Assembly (NCBI RefSeq): GCF_035083965.1
Contig: NC_089729.1
Coordinates: forward strand, 18,215,964 to 18,279,963
Length of the DNA: 64,000 nt
Reading direction: 5' to 3'
DNA from: Branchiostoma lanceolatum
Lineage: Eukaryota > Chordata > Leptocardii > Amphioxiformes > Branchiostomatidae
The notes under the pieces are model-generated. The model saw only the letters and a program-made list of their open reading frames with translations. It made no database searches and had not been told where the DNA came from. Position numbers and translations under genes: made by a program. Below are positions 35,801-48,100 of the stretch, piece after piece (the first letter of the stretch is position 1; the number at the start of each line of letters is the position of its first letter).

Positions 35801-37200
35801 AAACTGCAGGTACCCACTATTCGCACGGGGCCGCTGTTGTACCGCCAGCGCCTGACCGTATCACCCATAGCAAAATGCGTACACGTCCGACCTATCGCTC
35901 GGATGACGAAACTTTCTTACCTAATCCTGACAGTAATAAACAAGCTTTCGTCTCAAATTCTCGTTACATCAGGTGGGGCCGATAAAAGGCAATTTATGAT
36001 CCACCTAAACACACGCCTCTTATGCCCAGTTATTTTTTTAGGCCGGATTCTTTTAACACAGGAATGAGACCCTAAATTTGTAGATAGAAGGCAATTGCAC
36101 TTCGTAGCTGTTGCTATTAGTTAACCCTCATACACCCTAATAACATAAGGTTTTGTTCAGTATTATCTTCATTTTGCATTTTTCCCCGTTTTACATACAT
36201 TGCTGCATGCTTCTTCCATAAAAGAGGCACATTTTGATATGGTTAGGTATGAATAATAATGTTCATTGTCGTAATTAATACAAAATGTTTAGAAGGACCA
36301 CGTTTTGCACTACCGCCGTAACGGTACTATCTTCATTATCTATAACTTTGCCCCTCAGTATTCTACAAAATACAGTAAAATCATTATCATAACAAACGTC
36401 ATAGTATCAAAATAATTATACTTCGAAGAATATATTTAGATAAAAACTAAAAAATGCCATAATGCGGGCCCAATCGGACTCAACCCAGACTTTGGTATAG
36501 TGCCAATCTCCTAAAAAACTCAAGACAGCTTAAAACAATTAAGTCGCGGAATGAATTTTAAAAAAGTGTTCAAACGGCACTTCATAAAAGCGTGGGGTTC
36601 AAATGAACTCCGTCGGTGTGTATGAGAGTTAGAATTTTTGGTATATATTCATTTAGTACGTCACACCCTACTTACGGCAGGCATCTTACGAGATGGGCAG
36701 GTGGCAACTAACTTAGGTTAGAATGATGACTGATGCAACAGACCCTTTTCGAGAACAGGTGCAATAGGTCTGCGCATTGATTTTCGCGAGATATATTCCA
36801 AACTGTAGGTGCATTCATCCCCATTCCAAAAAAAAGGAAACCAGGCTTCGGGTCATGTCAACAAAGGAAAGCCTGTTGACAAGCGCTCTACTCAGTGTAA
36901 GGAAATATCGTTCGAAGAATCTTAAAAATGGTGATTAGCATCACAGGTGAACATTCATTTGAAGAATCCGATTGATATAAATCATGTTTTGTCGCATTGT
37001 ATTCATTGTAAATCTTCTCTGGCTGTTTGTGACCTTTTACTTACTTGTGTGATCTCTTTCAGATATTTGTGACGCTTGACCTGGCCCAATACTGTTTCGC
37101 TATATGCTCCCAAATTTGCGAGCACCTTGACATCTACTGCTTCAGTATAACGAGCAAGCCGTCAAAAAAGGGACTGAAAGGAAAGAACAACACCCGCTAG
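26881..37200 (+). CDS. Choline/ethanolamine phosphotransferase-like, copy 1 (CDP-alcohol phosphotransferase family)
   Basis: Nine exons: 26881-26997, 28120-28251, 29697-29844, 30923-31064, 32493-32577, 34410-34508, 35024-35182, 35472-35597, 37063-37200. They give 1146 nt, a 381-residue protein with every junction GT/AG and in phase. Exon 3 holds the family signature D-x2-DG-x2-AR-x8-G-x3-D-x3-D at residues 103-128 ([10 protein letters not shown] then GSLFDHGCD), which binds Mg2+ and the CDP-alcohol. Multiple hydrophobic segments fit the polytopic ER/Golgi enzymes CEPT1, CHPT1 and SELENOI (about 390-416 residues), which transfer phosphocholine or phosphoethanolamine from CDP to diacylglycerol in the Kennedy pathway. 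KITNKL, VAHITKS and FVDEYILLW are close to vertebrate CEPT1/CHPT1. Substrate preference cannot be read from sequence. The start is ATG 26881, with an alternative in-frame ATG at 26902. It lies in the left arm of the inverted duplication, convergent with copy 2. Confidence 0.93.
27800..28050 (+). repeat. Dispersed repeat R in intron 1 of copy 1
   Basis: GTCTGTTTGTGTTTCCGGAT leads into CTCGAGAACCTCTGAATGG, TTTTGGGCCTCCTAGTATG and GGTACTGCAGTAGAACTTCC. The counterpart is at 56230-56480 in copy 2. Confidence 0.6.
33545..34200 (+). repeat. Dispersed repeat R, long copy in intron 5 of copy 1
   Basis: Begins AACCTCAAGAGAACCTCTGG and runs through GATTTTGGGCCTCCTGGTAT, GGTACTGCTGCAGAACTTC and an AT-rich end with TTTGCATAATTAATGC. 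The counterpart in copy 2 is at about 48660-49340, so it predates the duplication. A short internal direct repeat (TTATGCAAATGAACCCCTAG, twice, about 34032-34079) is present here only. Confidence 0.65.
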
Positions 37201-37514
37201 CACAACACTTCAAACCAGGAATAGGCGAGGTGAATTCAATATGGAGTTCAGTTGTGTGTAGATTGGGGGGACATGTGGCTACAGAGGAATTCAACTACAA
37301 ATTTGTTTTGAAAATGTATCCTATACCGGAGACAGAAAATCGACTAATCGCATTGTCGATACTTTCCTACTTGACTAAAACATTTATAGTCACTTACCCA
37401 TCGTTTCCGGTGATGAAAATGACTGTTTTCTATAGCTCCGTGTATAGGGCCAGATATATTCATATTACTTGATTCTTCACATTTTCATTTGAAAATATTC
37501 TTACAAACTTACAA

Positions 37515-38390
37515 GGACGACATATGGCGATATGTAAGAAGTATTTCTTGATATCAGAAATCATCCTATTAGACTGCATATCTTATTCTTATATGGCAAT
37601 TATATTATATAGCAAGTATGTCTCGATTAAGAAATCATCCTATCAGAAAGCCTGTTTTATTCGTATATGGCAATATGTAACGACAACTGGTACGTCTAGA
37701 CTCTAGATATTAGAATTCATAGTATTAGATAACATCTTATTCGTATATGGCAATATGCAAGAAGTACTTCTTGATATTAGAAGTAATACCATTAAACAGC
37801 ATATCTTTTTCGTATATGACAATATGTAACGAGTATAAGTATGTCTCGATATTAGGAATCATCCTAGTAGATTTCCTGTTTCATTCTTATATGGCAACAA
37901 GTAGGAAGTATTTCTCGATTTAAGAAATCAAACTATTGGACAGCATGTCTTATTCGTATATGGCAATATGTAACAAGTATGTCGTGATTCAGAAATCATC
38001 ATATCAGACAGCCTATCTTATTCATATATGGAAATATGGCAATATGTGAGAAGTATATCTCGATATTAGGAATCATCCTAACATAAATCCTATCTTATTC
38101 GTATATGGCAATATGTAATAAGCATATCTCGATATTAGGAATCATCCTATAGGCCTATTAGAGAGCCTATTCTATTTGTTTATGGCAATATGTAACAAGT
38201 ATATCTCGATATTATAAGTCATACTATCAGAAAGCCTAATATTCGTATACGGCAATATTTAAGAAATATTCATGATATCAGCAACCATACTATTGGACAG
38301 CATATATTGGTCTTATATGACAATAGACAAAGGTTTGTTTAGATATTTGAAATAGTTTTATCAAATAGGTTTTCTGTGCATATATAACAA
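37515..38390 (+). repeat. Degenerate satellite array (about 70-bp unit), 3' of copy 1
   Basis: At least eleven units built on TATTCGTATATGGCAATATG, then AACAAGTATGTCTCGAT and GAAATCATCCTATTAGACAG. Unit starts at about 37522, 37594, 37663, 37746, 37814 and so on, spacing 66-83 bp. Homologous arrays follow copies 2 and 3. ORFs here are periodic artefacts. Confidence 0.85.
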
Positions 38391-38949
38391 TACGTAAAGG
38401 TATGGCCACGTGTTAGAAATAAAACTACCTAAATCCACGATGTGCCATATTAGTTGACAAAGCCCAACTATTAAAACATACCGTATATAATATCAACAAA
38501 TACATCGTAACCGTCAACATTCTAATGATTTACATTAGTTGGGGTTACTAGAGTATACTTCAATCAATGACATATTTTAAAGGTAACAAATACATACCTC
38601 CAAATGTTTACTACTTACCCCTACTCCGTACGAGGCGGGGGGGGGGGCAGAATATCTGCACAAGTCTCGACCTAGTCTCGTGTTCTCGCGAGACTAGGTC
38701 ACTCAGTGATCAAAACGTACAGTGGACCAGCATATTTCGCCCATTTACCTTCTCATGCAAAAAATGTCCCCAAATCACCCTAGTGCTAAACATTCTGCCC
38801 AAAAAGTGGACTATTTCAAAGTCATTTGCCCCTTTGCCCCCCCCCCCATGCAATAATGGACTTCACAGGAATTCCCATTTATTTATTTTGATTTACCACA
38901 TTTTGTGGAAGGATTGACATAACAGGTGAACTATCACCTTTTCAAGATG

Positions 38950-39291
38950 TCATCCCAGACCGGACTGTAAGATTTGGACCATCGCACACCGGGGCATGCC
39001 CCTACTCTTTTTCGAAAGGTGTGGTGGGTTCTTTAACGTGCGCGGGGTGTTGCTCTCCCCAAACACGGGACCTCCATTTAACGTCCTATCCGAGGGACGT
39101 CCCTAACCCTAGATGAGCTAGGTACTCATTTACACCTGAGTGAAGTGAGGAAAGTCGTGTTAAGTGCCTTTCCCAAGGGCACAACGTCGGGGCGCAAGTT
39201 CGGACATGTCTCTGGGCGCACCTGGGATTAGATCCCGGGACCCATTGTTTGACAGCCGCGTGCTCTACAGTTGCGCCACACGACGCCCATG
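38950..39291 (-). mobile_element. tRNA-derived SINE (second family), in the inter-arm spacer
   Basis: On the minus strand it begins GGCGTCGTGTGGCGCAACTG, with a tRNA-like GGGATCTAATCCCAGG B-box region. It continues to the GACGTTAAATGGAGGTCCCG and AAAGAGTAGGGGCATGCCCC body seen also at 52282-52785. The body is of the type common in deuterostome SINEs. Confidence 0.75.
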
Positions 39292-39529
39292 CATAATGTA
39301 CCATTCAGAAAACATCTCTATCAAAAAACACGAACTTTTGTGTAATCACCCCAGTCCAAAATTCAGTTCTGACACATTCCCCGCATTCCCGGCTGGAATC
39401 CTGTGTTTGTGTTGTCCCAGGGTGCTTTGCTTTACTTCAGGACAACCCGAGTCAGTTCCTTGTTCTCAGTCAGAGTGTGTAAATGTGAAAAACTGGACGC
39501 ACTGAGAATTCAGTCATGGAGAATTTTTT

Positions 39530-40858
39530 CAAAAGCATTTGACAGTGTACCACACAACAGACTCATTCACAAACTACAGTACTACGGAATAAGGGGGGGG
39601 GGTAAAGGTCATCCTGGTCTGGGTAAAGAACTGGCTGCTGGACCGGCACCAACAAGTAGTGGTCGACGGAGAGAAATCCAACCCCGTATAGGTCAAGTCA
39701 GGAGTCCCGCAGGGTACTGTCCTGGGGCCCTTGTTATTTCTGATCTTTATTAATGACATCGATCAGGATATTACATCACAGCTGAGGCTCTTTGCAGATG
39801 ATTGTTTAATTTATCGTTCCATACTAACTGACCAAGACCAGTACATACTCCAAGACGACCTAGACCAACTTTGCAAATGGTCAAGCACTTGGCAGTTGAA
39901 ATTCAATGTCAAAAAATGCTCTATTCTACACATCCACAAGCCCAGAAGCTCACCAGATTTCCTGTACACAGTGTTCAATGAAGCCCTAAGCCACAGCAGT
40001 GAACATCCCTATCTAGGTGTCATTCTCACTCACAACCTCAAGTGGAAGGCACACAACAACGATATCACAACCAAGGCCAACAGAACCGTGGGATTCGTGA
40101 GGAGAAATATAAGGGGGGCAAGTAAAGAGGTGAGAGAGAAGGCATACACATCACTAGTCCGCCCTAAACTTGAATATGCTTCATCAGTCTGGGATCCTCA
40201 CACACTACATAATGCGCAGTCCAACACACTAGCCACCAAAATAGAATCTTTACAGAGGAAAGCCGTACGATTTGTCACAGGCAACTACAACTACACTGCC
40301 AGTAACACCACTCTCCAACACTCCCTAGGATGGGACACTCTGCAACAACGTAGACACATTGCCCGCCTCACTCTCATGTACAAGACAAATCTGATTGCCA
40401 TCCCCACCTCACACATCCTCACTTACAACACCAATAACACCAGGGGACACACTCAGCGCTTCATCACATTTCCATGCAAAACAGAAACACTCCGCAGCAG
40501 CTTCTTCCCGAGAACAGTAATAGACTGGAACCATCTACCCCAACATATCATTAATTCCACATCAGTAAACACTTTCAAATCTGGGTTGGCCAAGTTTCTT
40601 GGCCTTCCCAGTAACAGCGGTTAGCCCCAGAGTAAGTCAGGTCAATACCCAGCGCAGCAACATTGTACATATCACCATTTGTTACCCACTTATTCATATT
40701 TTCATGTTGCACCAGTTATGTTTTTCCTTTTTCGGATTTTTCTTTTTCACCATCACCACCACCACCTGTTGCAGCTGGGCATGACCCTGACATTCCCTCG
40801 GCGGTATGTCCCTCGCGGGCCCTTGCCGAGTATTGTATAGATGTAGATGTAGATGAAC
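39530..40858 (+). mobile_element. 5'-truncated, broken LINE (CR1-group reverse transcriptase)
   Basis: Sequence starts within the RT domain (FSKAFDSVPHNRLIHKL), passes a frameshift in a G-run near 39592-39601 and a TAG just before VKSGVPQG (about 39690). It is then open to 40622, with SGVPQGTVLGPLL, LRLFADDCLIYR (catalytic ADD) and the usual C-terminal region (LVRPKLEYASSVWDP, IESLQRKAVRFV). The 3' end is a short TAGATG repeat around 40837-40857. The endonuclease is absent. It lies in the spacer between the inverted arms and is not obviously the same family as the LINE at 23895. Confidence 0.88.
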
Positions 40859-40876
40859 CCTGTGGATTCTTGATGC

Positions 40877-41235
40877 GTAGGCCTCGGCAGGAGAGTTTGT
40901 ACTATATGTATACCGAATATATGCCGGGATATCGGGTGATAGGCTTGGCGGATCCCGAACTTACCCGAAAGCCGACGTCGCCCGAAGAGCGCCCGAAGAT
41001 GCGCGCCCGAAGGGCGCCCCACAGCGCCGCAGGTACCAAGCGAATTCCTCGCGAGGCTGTAGGCCTCGGAAGGAGAGTTTGTACTATATATAAACTGAAT
41101 ATATACCGGGATATCGGGTGATAGGCTGGGCGGATCCCGAACTTACCCGAAAGCCGACGTCGCCCGAAGAGCGCCCGAAGGTGCGCGCCCGAAGGGCGCC
41201 TCACAGCGCCGCAGGCGCCAAGCGAATTCCTCGCG
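40877..41235. repeat. GC-rich tandem duplication, 182-bp unit, two copies
   Basis: Unit 1 starts at 40877 (GTAGGCCTCGG), unit 2 at 41059. Both carry GATATCGGGTGATAGGC, GCCGACGTCGCCCGAAGAGC and GCGAATTCCTCGCGA. The base composition differs sharply from the AT-rich surroundings. It follows the LINE 3' tail directly. No gene recognised. Confidence 0.75.
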
Positions 41236-41927
41236 AAGCGAGGAATGAGCGATTTTGAAGTTAGCTACTCCGAGCGGCTGTCTCGTATAGGACGACGGGG
41301 GCCGTCGGAAGTATTTGCATAACTATGGGTCAGGATGGATTACGCAACTGCTCAGCGGGGTAGACAAACTCGCTATTGTTTGAGTCCGCGGAGCTGAGGC
41401 CTACTGCCCATGTTTGTACTGGGTTGATCAAAAAGCAACAGAAGTAAACATATTGTTATGTTTACCTTCACAGAAGTAAACATTTTATTTTTGCTACGTT
41501 TCCTCCTCTTCCTCTTCTCCGCACAAATAGAAAACATGAATATCTCCAAAACTAGATCTTGGAATGACTGGAAATCCAGCAAGCTGGTAGGCCTGTACAT
41601 AACACACTGCACCTTGGTCTTTTGGTCCCGATCTCATATAGATGAAAGAAAATGAATTGTTACCAACCATATTTGTTGTCAAATACTTCATATTTTTTCA
41701 GTTTACACTTATTTGTTTGATGTGTTTGTAGCATTTTGTTCATTTCTGTCATTTCTGTACTGAGTTATGTTATCATTTAACTATCATACCTTATCAATTA
41801 TCATATTGTTGATATTCGTTACCATTTACTTTATCATTAGCATTCTCTGATTTGTGATCATATTGTTATTGTATGCATTTACTATCATTATCTCCATGAA
41901 ATGTGTCATGGAAGTTATAGTTTCTCT

Positions 41928-41975
41928 GTCTGTTTGTCTGTATGTCTGTCTGTCAGTCTGTCTGTCTGTCTGTTT
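41928..41975. repeat. (GTCT)n microsatellite
   Basis: Imperfect GTCT/GTTT repeat of about twelve units in the inter-arm spacer. Confidence 0.85.
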
Positions 41976-42164
41976 CTTCTTTGGGGACAGGTAGCCAACT
42001 TCACCTTGTGGAAGGTTCTGCCACACTGACGGGGTTGTTGGAGCTGGAGGTGGTTTAGTTGGGACTTGTCAGTTCCAAGTAGTGAGGTGTGATGAGGAAG
42101 GAAAGTAATGTGATCATTTAGTACATGAATGCTATCTTGTCTATAATATATCTATCTCTAAACA

Positions 42165-42420
42165 TGATAACACAAGAACGGCTAAATGGATTAGTCTCAT
42201 ATTTAGTGTTTTGGTAGGTTGTGACAAAAACTGCGATTTCTGTCCCCCTAGCGCTTCCTTAGGTACTGCAGTGGAACTTCCAGGTTTTGATATCTCGTTA
42301 CATTGACATGCTATTGTCACGATTTTGAGGCGTCGGATAGCTCTTGTGCTCGGAAAAACGTTACAATTTTGGGCTCCCTAGATCTAGGAATCACAGGGGC
42401 GTTTTCGTCAATATTTTCCG
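42165..42420 (+). repeat. Dispersed repeat R in the inter-arm spacer
   Basis: GATAACACAAGAACGGCTAA, TGTCCCCCTAGCGCTTCCTT and GGTACTGCAGTGGAACTTCC match the other R copies. It sits just before the 20-bp minisatellite. Confidence 0.55.
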
Positions 42421-42423
42421 AAG

Positions 42424-42808
42424 ATGTGTGGGCCTTTGTCTAGACGGTGGGCCTTTGACTAGCCTTAGGCGCTCGTCTAGAAGACCGTCCTTCATCTAGA
42501 CTTTCGGCTTTCCTTTAGACGGTGGGTCTTCGTCTAGACTGCGGGCCTTCGTCTGACGAAAGGGTCTTTGTCTAGACGACCGGCCTTCGTCCAGACGGCC
42601 GGTTTTCATCTCGACGACCGGCCGGCCTTCGTCTAGATGGCCGGCTTTCATCTAGATGGTTGGCCTTCGTCTATACCGTCGGCATTTGTCTAGACTGTCG
42701 GCCTTCGTCTAGACGCTAGGCCTTGGTCTAGACGGTGGGCATTCCTCTAGACAGCGGGCATTCGTCCACATGGCGGGCATTCGTCTAGACGGTCGGTCGT
42801 CGTCTTCA
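42424..42808. repeat. Degenerate 20-bp minisatellite (GGCCTTCGTCTAGACGGTCG-like)
   Basis: About nineteen diverged units, many carrying TCTAGA and complementary CGGCCGG/CCGGCC patches. The array can fold on itself. It lies at the inner edge of the right duplication arm. Confidence 0.85.
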
Positions 42809-42950
42809 TATTTCAAAGGTAAGAAACACGTACCTCCAAATTTTCGACGTGTACTGTACGTTTTGATCACCGAGTGACCTAGTCTAGCGAGAACACGAAA
42901 GTTGGTCGAGACTTGTGTATAAACGGTATGTTTTATTAGTTGGGCTATGT

Positions 42951-42951
42951 C

Positions 42952-43046
<95 letters not shown>

Positions 43047-43170
43047 AATGTAGGTATATATATATATGTAGGTATATATATATATATACCTACATAGAGA
43101 GAGAGAGAGAGAGAGAGCGGGTGCGCGAGATATATATAAAAAAAAAAAAATATATATATATATATATATA
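42951..43170. repeat. CT tract, AT tract and AG tract (hairpin-forming)
   Basis: (CT)n at 42951-43043, TATATA with GTAGGTATAT/ATATACCTACA at about 43052-43096, (AG)n at about 43097-43120, then more TA. CT and AG blocks flanking an AT centre can form a large hairpin at the arm boundary. The equivalent place 3' of copy 3 has an AT tract (61126-61214). Confidence 0.85.
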
Positions 43171-43984
43171 GAGAGAATCAAACCCCCGTGGAAGCTGCAA
43201 AATGGTACCGTCCGAACATATTCGATGTGGTATGGCGCGAAAACGGCGGGGAATTTATACATCAGCTGGAGAAGAGTAGTAAATAAAAAATCGTTATTTT
43301 CAACCAAAAATCATTGAACAGCAAGTGAAATTGCAGATGTATTCCATAAGTACCCTATAATACTAACTGTCTGCAAAGTTGGGTATTGATATGACCACGC
43401 GTTTAACAGTTAAAAAACTGTCTTACCATCAATTACGTAACTCTCAAGTGTCACAGGCCTTAAATCCACGTAGTATGCCAGCTTTAAGTCCTGTTTCCTT
43501 GGTGAAAATCACATGATTGCTAGAAAAAGCAATGAATCTGTTAGTATTATACCTTGCTGAAAAATATTATCCAAGGCTATTTGACCTTAGAATGATCATA
43601 TTTTAGCAAGAGCAATTTTTGAGGGAAAATCAGAAAAAAATCACTGTTTTTACACGATATCGTCAAATTAGACAAAATAGCCTTGGACAGATTAATTTCG
43701 TTTATAATTATCTCCAATGTCGTAAAAATTCAAGGTTAAAGTCCCTGCCCCCCCGGGGAATTCAAAGATCAATGAAACAGCAGTATTTTTTTTTACCCAA
43801 ATCTTTGTTTTTAATCCAAAAATGTATGAGATTGACAATTTTGTTGTTTTGATATTCTAAATATTTGTTATTTCCATCATCTGGCCAATTTTTTTTAAAA
43901 ATAGATAGATACATCAAAAGTAACGTGCAAATAACTGCTAACCTAGTCAACTCCTATGTGTCACAGGCCTTAATTGGGCTGAGA

Positions 43985-44870
43985 TCTAATAGGATGATTT
44001 CTAATATCGAGACATACTTATACTCGTTACATATTGTCATATACGAAAAAGATGTTCTGTCTAATAGTATGACTTCTAATATCAAGAAGTACATCTTGCA
44101 TATTGTCATTTACGAATAAGATATGGTATCTAACACTATGAATTCTAATATCTAGAGTCTAGACGTACCAGCTGTCGTTACATATTGCCATATAGGAATA
44201 AAACAGGCTTTCTGATAAGTTAATTTCTAAATCGAGACATACTCGTTACATATTGCCATATAAGAATAAGATATGCAGTCTAATAGTATAACTTCTAATA
44301 TCAAGAAGTACATCTTGCATATTGCCATATACGAATAAGATATGGTATCTAACACTACGAATTCTAATATCTAGAGTCTAGACGTACTAGTTCTCGTTAA
44401 ATATTGCCATATAGGAATTAAACAGGCTTTCTGATAGGATGATTTCTTAATCGAGACATACTCGTTACATATTGTCATATAAGAATAAGATATGCAGTCT
44501 AATAGTATGACTTCTAATATCAAAAAGTACTTCCTGCATATTGCCATATACGAATAAGATATGCTATCTAACACTACGAATTCTAATATCTAGAGTCTAG
44601 ACAGTAGACGTACCAGTTGTCGTTACATATTGTCATATACGAATAAGATATGGTATCTGACACTATGAATTCTTATATCTAGAGTCTAGACGTACTGGTT
44701 CTCGTTACATTTTGCCATATAGGAATTAAACAGGCTTTCTGACAGGATGATTTCTTAATCGAGACATACTTGTTATATATTGCCATATACGAATGACACA
44801 TGCTGTCTAATAGGATGATTTCTGATATGTAAGAAATACTTCTTACATATCGCCATATGTCGTCCTTGTA
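43985..44870 (-). repeat. Degenerate satellite array, 3' of copy 2
   Basis: Reverse-complement units of the same family (CATATTGCCATATACGAATAAGATATG, broken into varied units). It includes a higher-order unit with TCTAGAGTCTAGACGTAC recurring at about 44152, 44375 and 44685. It is nearest in sequence to the array at 61270-62380. Confidence 0.85.
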
Positions 44871-45180
44871 AGTTTGTAAGAATATTTTCAAATGAGACTG
44901 TGAAGAATTAATGATATAAATATATCTGGCCCTATACACGGAGCTATATAAAACAGTCATTTTCATCACCGAAAACGATGGGCTAGTGACTATAAATGTT
45001 TTAGTCAAGTAGGCAAGTATCGACAATGCGATTAGTCGATTTTTTCTGTCTCCGGTATCGGATACAATTTCAAAACAAATTTGTAGTTGAATTCCTCTGT
45101 AGCCACATGTCCCCCCAATCTACACACAACTGAACTCCATATTAAATTCACCTCGACTATTCCTGGTTTGCAGTGCTGTG

Positions 45181-48100
45181 CTAGCGGGTGTTGTTCTTTC
45201 CTTTCAGTCCCTTTTTTGACGGCTTGCTCGTTATACTGAAGCAGTAGATGTCAAGGTGCTCGCAAATTTGGGAGCATATAGCGAAACAGTATTGGGCCAG
45301 GTCAAGCGTCACAAATATCTGAAAGAGATCCCACAAGTATGTAAAAGGTCACAAACAGCCAGAGAAGATTTACAATGAATACAACGCAGCAAAACATGAT
45401 TTATATCAACTGGATTCTTCAAATAAATGTACACCTGTGATGCTAATTACCATTTTGAACATACTTCAAACGATATTTCCTTACACGAAGTAGAGCGCTT
45501 GTCAACAGGCTTTTCTTTGTTGACATGACCCGAAGCCTGGTTTCAATTTTCGCAATGGGGATGAATGCACCTATAGCTGCAGTTTGGAACATATCTGCAC
45601 GAAAATCAATGCGCAGACCCATTGCACCTGAACTCGAAAAGGGTCTGTTGCATCAATCATCATTCTAACCTCAGTTAGTTGCCACCTGCCCATCTCGTAA
45701 GATGCCTGCCGTAAGTAGGGTGTGACGTACTTAATGAATATATACAAAAAATTCTAACCCTCATACACACCGAGGGAGTTCATTTGATCCCACCCTTGTA
45801 TTTCGAAGTGCCGTTTGAACACTTTTTTAAAATTCATTCCGCGACTTGTCAGTAAAACTTTATTGTTATAAGCTATCTTTATTTTTTTAGGAGATTGGCA
45901 CAAGACCAAAGTCTGGGTTGAGTCCGATTGGGCCCGCATCATGGCATCTTTTAGTTTTTTGTCTATATATATTCTTCGAATTACAATTATTTTGATACTA
46001 TGAAGTTTGTCATCTTAATGATTTTACTTTTTTTTTGTAGAATACTGAGGGGCAAAGTTATAGATAATCAAGATAGTACCGTTACGGCGTTAGTGCAAAA
46101 CGTGGTCCTCCTAAACATTTTGTATTTATAACGACAATGAACATTATCATTCACACCTAACCATATCAAAATGTGCCTCTTTTATGGAAGAAGCATGCAG
46201 CAATGTATGTTAAACGGGAACAAAATGCAAAATGAAGATAATACTAAACAAAACATTATCAGGCCCATTTGGACCCGACAAGAATATTCCTTCATTTCGG
46301 TAGCAGAAACATTTTAGGGTGTATGAGGGTACCGGTTAACTAATCACAACAGCTACGAAGTGCCTGATGATTGCTTTGTATCTACATATTTATGGCCACT
46401 TCTTACCAAAGTTATCCAGAGAAGGATGTACTCATCGACAAAGCTGTTGAAGCACTGGTTCAGGAGCAACAAGCCTGGGCCAATCATCGATGAGTCCAAT
46501 ATCGCCATCAGACTTTTTGTAATGTGTGCAACCTGGAGAACCAAAGAACCCAAGAGCTGTGTCATAAAACAGCTTTTCATTGATATGCGCAGCTGATTGC
46601 AACATAAATATATGTACAGTACACTTACTCACGGTTTAATTGTAGCATACATGCATGTATACACAATCAAACAGCTTCAGAAGTCAAATTTTTCATTGGC
46701 AAAATCATTGCCTTCAATACACGCCTTGTATTGTACTTTGAACAGGTGCCAACTGTGTATCAGTGCAACATTTCAATTACAAAGTAACAGTATGATGCTG
46801 AATGGAAACACATTATAAAAAAGTGCACCTGCTAAGGTTGAAATTGTTGTCAAAAAGCATATTAGTTAGTAAACTCTAATTCATTGTAAACTACGCCACG
46901 ATACATCACGGTGTAGACAGAGCGTGTTAAAGGCAACCAAAGCAATATTAGGGCCAAAAAAGGAAATTAAAAAGAATGCTATAATCTTTATGGATATGAC
47001 ATTTACGAACTTTTGTACAGCACATATGCGTTATAACTTCATACTTTGAGCATTTCGAAGCCGCGCAAAATCGTGCCGCACGATGATACCATTAGTTTTG
47101 CGACCCTATAAAAACTCCAGCTACGATTTTCAGTGAGTTCTCACATCACAACAACGTCGTAATTTTGCATCATGGACGTTGCCATACATTATAATAGTGT
47201 TGTTTGAACTTATCATGTATAGAAATTACTAAATAACTTGACTTTCAAAATCCGACTTTCGGGCCCTAATATTGCTTTGGTTGCCTTTAAAGTGACGGAG
47301 CGTGCTACACGTAAAAAAGTGACGACCGTTTCCAAACGCAACGAACGTGTGCGTGACGGAGCACACATCGGGTAACACGCCAGAGTTACTGCAGCTAATT
47401 GTATCATACTGAACGACCTGTCACACCTAGCGTTTGTACATAAACCTGTTCAAAGCCTATCGTAAGCCTATCGTAAGTATGTTTTTTCTGTTTACGAGCG
47501 ACATCTGCTCAAGATTTGTTTTTAATGTACCTTTTCATTTTGGAGTGCCTTGTACACTACGTATACGTTAAAATCTCTTTCCAGTGGTAGGACAGACATT
47601 TTACCAGATAGCCAGATGCTAACAATTCTAAATATTCATGATTGGTACTTTTGATATTCCAACTGCCGTAAGTTACATTTATTACATGTAATTAATACTC
47701 ACTATAAGTTTGTTGGTGATTTTCGCAAAGGTTGTTCCGATCATGAGCAGGGAGAGGCAGGAATGGGTCTGGAACAGCATCATAGGGGACGTCTTGTAGA
47801 TGGCGAGAGCCTGGATAACAGGCAGCAGGAAAGCTAGACCCGGAGACAGAGCATCCATGTCCTTTGTGGGAAGAAACAAGAAGACTTCACTTTGTTGTAT
47901 CTTTAAGTTTTGTACTTGACCATAAGAAAGCACGCATCATCATTTGTTTATCACGACTGAACTAGCTGTCCAGTTTTATCATGTAGTTTATTGTTTACCA
48001 TGCAGATTTCTGATTATCTGTACTTGTATTACATTTCCTTGAATAAGATATCTTTAGAAAAAAACTGAACGTTAGCCACGCACAATAGCAAACCGAGTAA

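Larger units (their letters stand above)
23437..38486 (+). repeat. Left arm of large inverted duplication (contains phosphotransferase copy 1)
   Basis: From about 23437 (CACTCAGAGGTGGCCG) to about 38486 (the complement of ACGGTATGTTTTATTAGTTG) the sequence matches the reverse complement of the right arm. The match covers exons, introns, 5' flank and 3' flank, interrupted by insertions and deletions. Boundaries were judged by eye and are uncertain by tens of bases. A LINE (23895-26748) and a segment near 31784-32283 are absent from the other arm. Confidence 0.85.

Noticed and set aside
37524..37706. ORFs in the region behind the phosphotransferase copies (also 44371-45026 and 61265-62402)
   Set aside because: Periodic products of the 70-bp satellite; the same peptides repeat with stops and shifts.
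37515..38390. Satellite considered as a CRISPR-like array
   Set aside because: Units are degenerate throughout with no constant repeat and variable spacer pattern, and the context is eukaryotic.
39731..40624. 297-codon ORF considered as a host gene
   Set aside because: It is the C-terminal part of a LINE reverse transcriptase with an upstream stop and frameshift.
42915..43307. Ser/Leu and Arg/Glu repeat ORFs
   Set aside because: Translations of CT/AG and TA microsatellites.
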